Origin: Mycobacterium sp. SVM_VP21 | Lineage (GTDB): Bacteria > Actinomycetota > Actinomycetes > Mycobacteriales > Mycobacteriaceae | NCBI GenBank assembly: GCA_024758765.1 | Contig: CP101406.1 | Coordinates: 3,410,001 to 3,474,000, forward strand | Length of the DNA: 64,000 nt | Reading direction: 5' to 3' | In this document: positions 62,434 through 64,000 of the stretch, one piece after another | Position numbering within the stretch: the stretch's first letter is position 1 | Layout of the letters: every line of letters begins with the position of its first letter | The notes under the pieces: model-generated | Databases searched by the model: none | What the model was told of the DNA's origin: nothing | What the model saw: only the letters and a program-made list of their open reading frames with translations | Program-made: the position numbers and the translations under genes

Positions 62434-62991
62434 ATGGACGTGGCCCTTTCTGCAACGGTATTCAAAGTCGAACTTGGCGTCTCCGACGTCGATCACGGTT
62501 ACTACGCCGATCACGCGCTGACCGTGGCCCGTCATCCCAGTGAGACCGATGAGCGGATGGTCGTGCGGCTGTTGGCGTTTGGGCTGCGCGCACACCGACT
62601 CAGCGACGTCGACGGTGAGTTGGCGTTCGGGGCGGGCCTGTCCACCCCTGGCGTACCGGACTTGCGGCTCGCCGACTACACCGGCCGGATCCTGGAGTGG
62701 ATCAACGTCGGCCAGCCCGATGAACGCGCCCTCGGCAAGGCGGCCAGCCAGGCCGAACAGGTGCTGCTGTTCCCGTTCGCCGCCGGCGTGGCCACCTGGT
62801 GGCGCACCGTCGGCCCCAAAGTGGCGGGGCTGCCGAACCTGTCGGTGGTACAGATACCGCACGCGCCGGTGCAGCAGCTGGCCCAGACCGTCGATCGACG
62901 GGTCTCGGCGCAGGTAATGGTGATGGAAGGCCAGGTGACGATGACCGTTTGCGGTGTCGACGTCACCTTCACGCCCGAGGCATTGCGGTGA
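62434..62991 (+). CDS. yaeQ: YaeQ-family protein
   Basis: A 185-residue protein. ATVFKVELGVSDVDHGYYADHALTVARHPSETDERM is the YaeQ opening, followed by VGQPDERALGKAASQAEQVLLFPF and WWRTVGPKVAGLPNLSVVQIP. YaeQ has a PD-(D/E)XK nuclease-like fold; enzymatic function in bacteria is not settled. ATG 62434 is used; GTG 62425 is an alternative. GTCCACC-N5-GGTGGAC forms a 7-bp hairpin directly before the start. Starts the conserved region to the right of the accessory segment. Confidence 0.88.
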   Translation: MDVALSATVFKVELGVSDVDHGYYADHALTVARHPSETDERMVVRLLAFGLRAHRLSDVDGELAFGAGLSTPGVPDLRLADYTGRILEWINVGQPDERALGKAASQAEQVLLFPFAAGVATWWRTVGPKVAGLPNLSVVQIPHAPVQQLAQTVDRRVSAQVMVMEGQVTMTVCGVDVTFTPEALR

Positions 62992-63015
62992 ATATCTAAG
63001 CCCTTCTGTCGCTGA

Positions 63016-63162
63016 CTAATCGTCCTCGACGTCGTCGCGGTGCGCGGCCTCGATCACCTCGGGCGGCACCGGTCTCTGCAACCACGCCCGCATCCGCATC
63101 AGTCCGCCGGCAATCGTTCCGACGGCGAGCAAGGCAACGATGATCCAGAGCGCGGGCGACAT
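63016..63162 (-). CDS. Small single-helix membrane protein, unknown
   Basis: A 48-residue protein from ATG 63162: one transmembrane helix (ALWIIVALLAVGTIAGGLM) then a basic/acidic tail ending HRDDVEDD. GGGGAGAATTG lies ahead on the coding strand, so translation is plausible. Function unknown. Confidence 0.6.
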   Translation of the reverse strand: MSPALWIIVALLAVGTIAGGLMRMRAWLQRPVPPEVIEAAHRDDVEDD

Positions 63163-63212
63163 ACAGCAATTCTCCCCTGGCCCCGGGCGATGTCCAGTGC
63201 ACACTGATCTCC

Positions 63213-63779
63213 ATGGGCAAGCTCATCTATGGCTTCAACGTGTCGGTGGACGGCTACATCGCCGACGCGCACGGCAGCATTGACTGGAGCGAGCCAAGCG
63301 ACGAATTGCACCAGTACTGGAACGACTTCGAGCGGGAAACCGCGCTCTCGTTATACGGGCGGCGGCTCTACGAACTGATGTCGGCATACTGGCCGACGGC
63401 CGATGAAGCCCCTGATGCTCCCCCGTTGATCGTCGACTTCGCCCGCATCTGGCGCGCCATGCCCAAGGTCGTGTTCTCGCGCACCCTGGAGTCGGTCAAC
63501 TGGAACTCCCGACTGGAACGCGGCGACCCGGTCGAGGTGGTGCGCAAGTTGAAGGCTGAAACCGACGGCAACCTGGAGGTGGCCGGCGCGACTCTGGCCG
63601 CACCGATCGTGCAGGCCGGACTGGTAGATGAGTATCGGATCGTGATCGCCCCCACCGCCGTGGGCGGCGGCACTCCGTTCTTCCCGCCCCTGCCGTCATG
63701 GATCTCGCTGCGGCTGTTGGAGAACCGCACCTTCCCGGGCGGCACGGTGCTCCTGCGCTACGAAGCGAAGCAGGACTGA
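63213..63779 (+). CDS. Dihydrofolate reductase-like (RibD C-terminal domain) protein
   Basis: A 188-residue protein of the RibD_C/DHFR superfamily. MGKLIYGFNVSVDGYIADAHGSIDW is the nucleotide-binding opening with the DGYIAD motif; SLYGRRLYELM, KVVFSRTLESVNWNSRL, NLEVAGATLAAPIVQAGLVDEYRIVIAPTAVGGGTPFF follow in order. It likely reduces a small substrate with NADPH; substrate unknown. Start ATG 63213. Confidence 0.88.
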   Translation: MGKLIYGFNVSVDGYIADAHGSIDWSEPSDELHQYWNDFERETALSLYGRRLYELMSAYWPTADEAPDAPPLIVDFARIWRAMPKVVFSRTLESVNWNSRLERGDPVEVVRKLKAETDGNLEVAGATLAAPIVQAGLVDEYRIVIAPTAVGGGTPFFPPLPSWISLRLLENRTFPGGTVLLRYEAKQD

Positions 63780-63788
63780 ACGGGCCCG

Positions 63789-64000
63789 CTAGGTGCAGCG
63801 AAGCTGCCTGTTGAGCATGCAGTTCACCGGTGGCGAGTACGTCCCCGACAGCACGCCTCTAAAACCGCCCGTTGCGGACCCACCGGGCGCGATGATTCGA
63901 TTCCAATTCGCCGGGGCCAGAACATAGTGCGTGCCGGATCGGCCAACGCTGCTGTTCCACGCGTGCGAGATGGATTCATTGACCGGTAGGTCGAATTCAA
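63789..64000 (-). CDS. C-terminus of a secreted protein with a CBM2 cellulose-binding domain (5' part outside window)
   Basis: Read leftwards from the edge, the last 70 residues contain ISHAWNSSVGRSGTHYVLAP then ANWNRIIAPGGSATGGF and end SPPVNCMLNRQLRCT with TAG at 63789-63791. The spaced Trp residues, APGGS and the C-terminal N-C motif with a closing Cys match carbohydrate-binding module family 2. It may be the tail of a cellulase or a chitin/cellulose-binding protein such as M. tuberculosis Rv1987 or CelA1. The start lies beyond 64000. Confidence 0.75.
   Translation of the reverse strand, partial: EFDLPVNESISHAWNSSVGRSGTHYVLAPANWNRIIAPGGSATGGFRGVLSGTYSPPVNCMLNRQLRCT

Overview
The window is high-GC actinobacterial DNA and almost certainly mycobacterial. 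It carries the conserved block recA-recX, miaB, miaA-dapF-hflX, fadE20, lexA-chiZ-nrdR, sthA, ideR, sigB, sigA, ppgK and cei in the order known from Mycobacterium tuberculosis, plus mycobacterial SOS boxes, a SigE/SigH-type sigB promoter and PGRS glycine-rich proteins. RecA contains an intein at the site used in M. leprae. The species cannot be named from sequence alone; a non-tuberculous mycobacterium is the best reading. All names come from recognising protein motifs by eye; no database search was run.

Layout. 1-9.7 kb: DUF5313 protein, ephG, a plasma-membrane-type proton P-ATPase, glycosyltransferase and DUF3046 genes, a TetR/MpaB-oxygenase divergent pair, then recA (with intein) and recX. 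9.8-13.1 kb: three secreted-protein genes (S1-like pseudo-protease, PE-less PGRS protein, unknown secreted protein). 13.1-20.6 kb: gluABCD uptake operon, miaB, SRPBCC and DUF349 genes. 20.9-29.5 kb: two DMT-type membrane paralogues, then the tRNA-modification/lysine/GTPase run miaA-dapF-hflX, a DEAD-box helicase and fadE20. 29.7-47.7 kb: an LGFP/SUNSET envelope protein, the SOS pair lexA/chiZ, nrdR, sthA, ideR, sigB, sigA, ppgK, cei, and many small conserved proteins, with one frameshifted pseudogene at 31.7-32.0 kb.

47.7-62 kb is accessory DNA. It opens with three 55-bp tandem repeats. Two head-to-head copies of a three-gene module follow (tyrosine recombinase, small HTH protein, zinc-ribbon recombinase-like protein lacking most catalytic residues). 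Next come a truncated and a full second set of the secreted-protein genes seen at 9.8-13 kb, and then a cluster of toxin-antitoxin genes. Repeated junction sequences punctuate the toxin-antitoxin cluster. Two of these junctions end in a palindrome (TTCATC-N-GATGAA) that also occurs three times between the two recombinase modules. This suggests, but does not prove, that the recombinases and the toxin-antitoxin cassettes belong to one mobile, cassette-collecting system.

62-64 kb returns to ordinary genes: a YaeQ-family protein, a dihydrofolate-reductase-like protein, and the 3' end of a gene for a secreted protein with a cellulose-binding (CBM2) domain.
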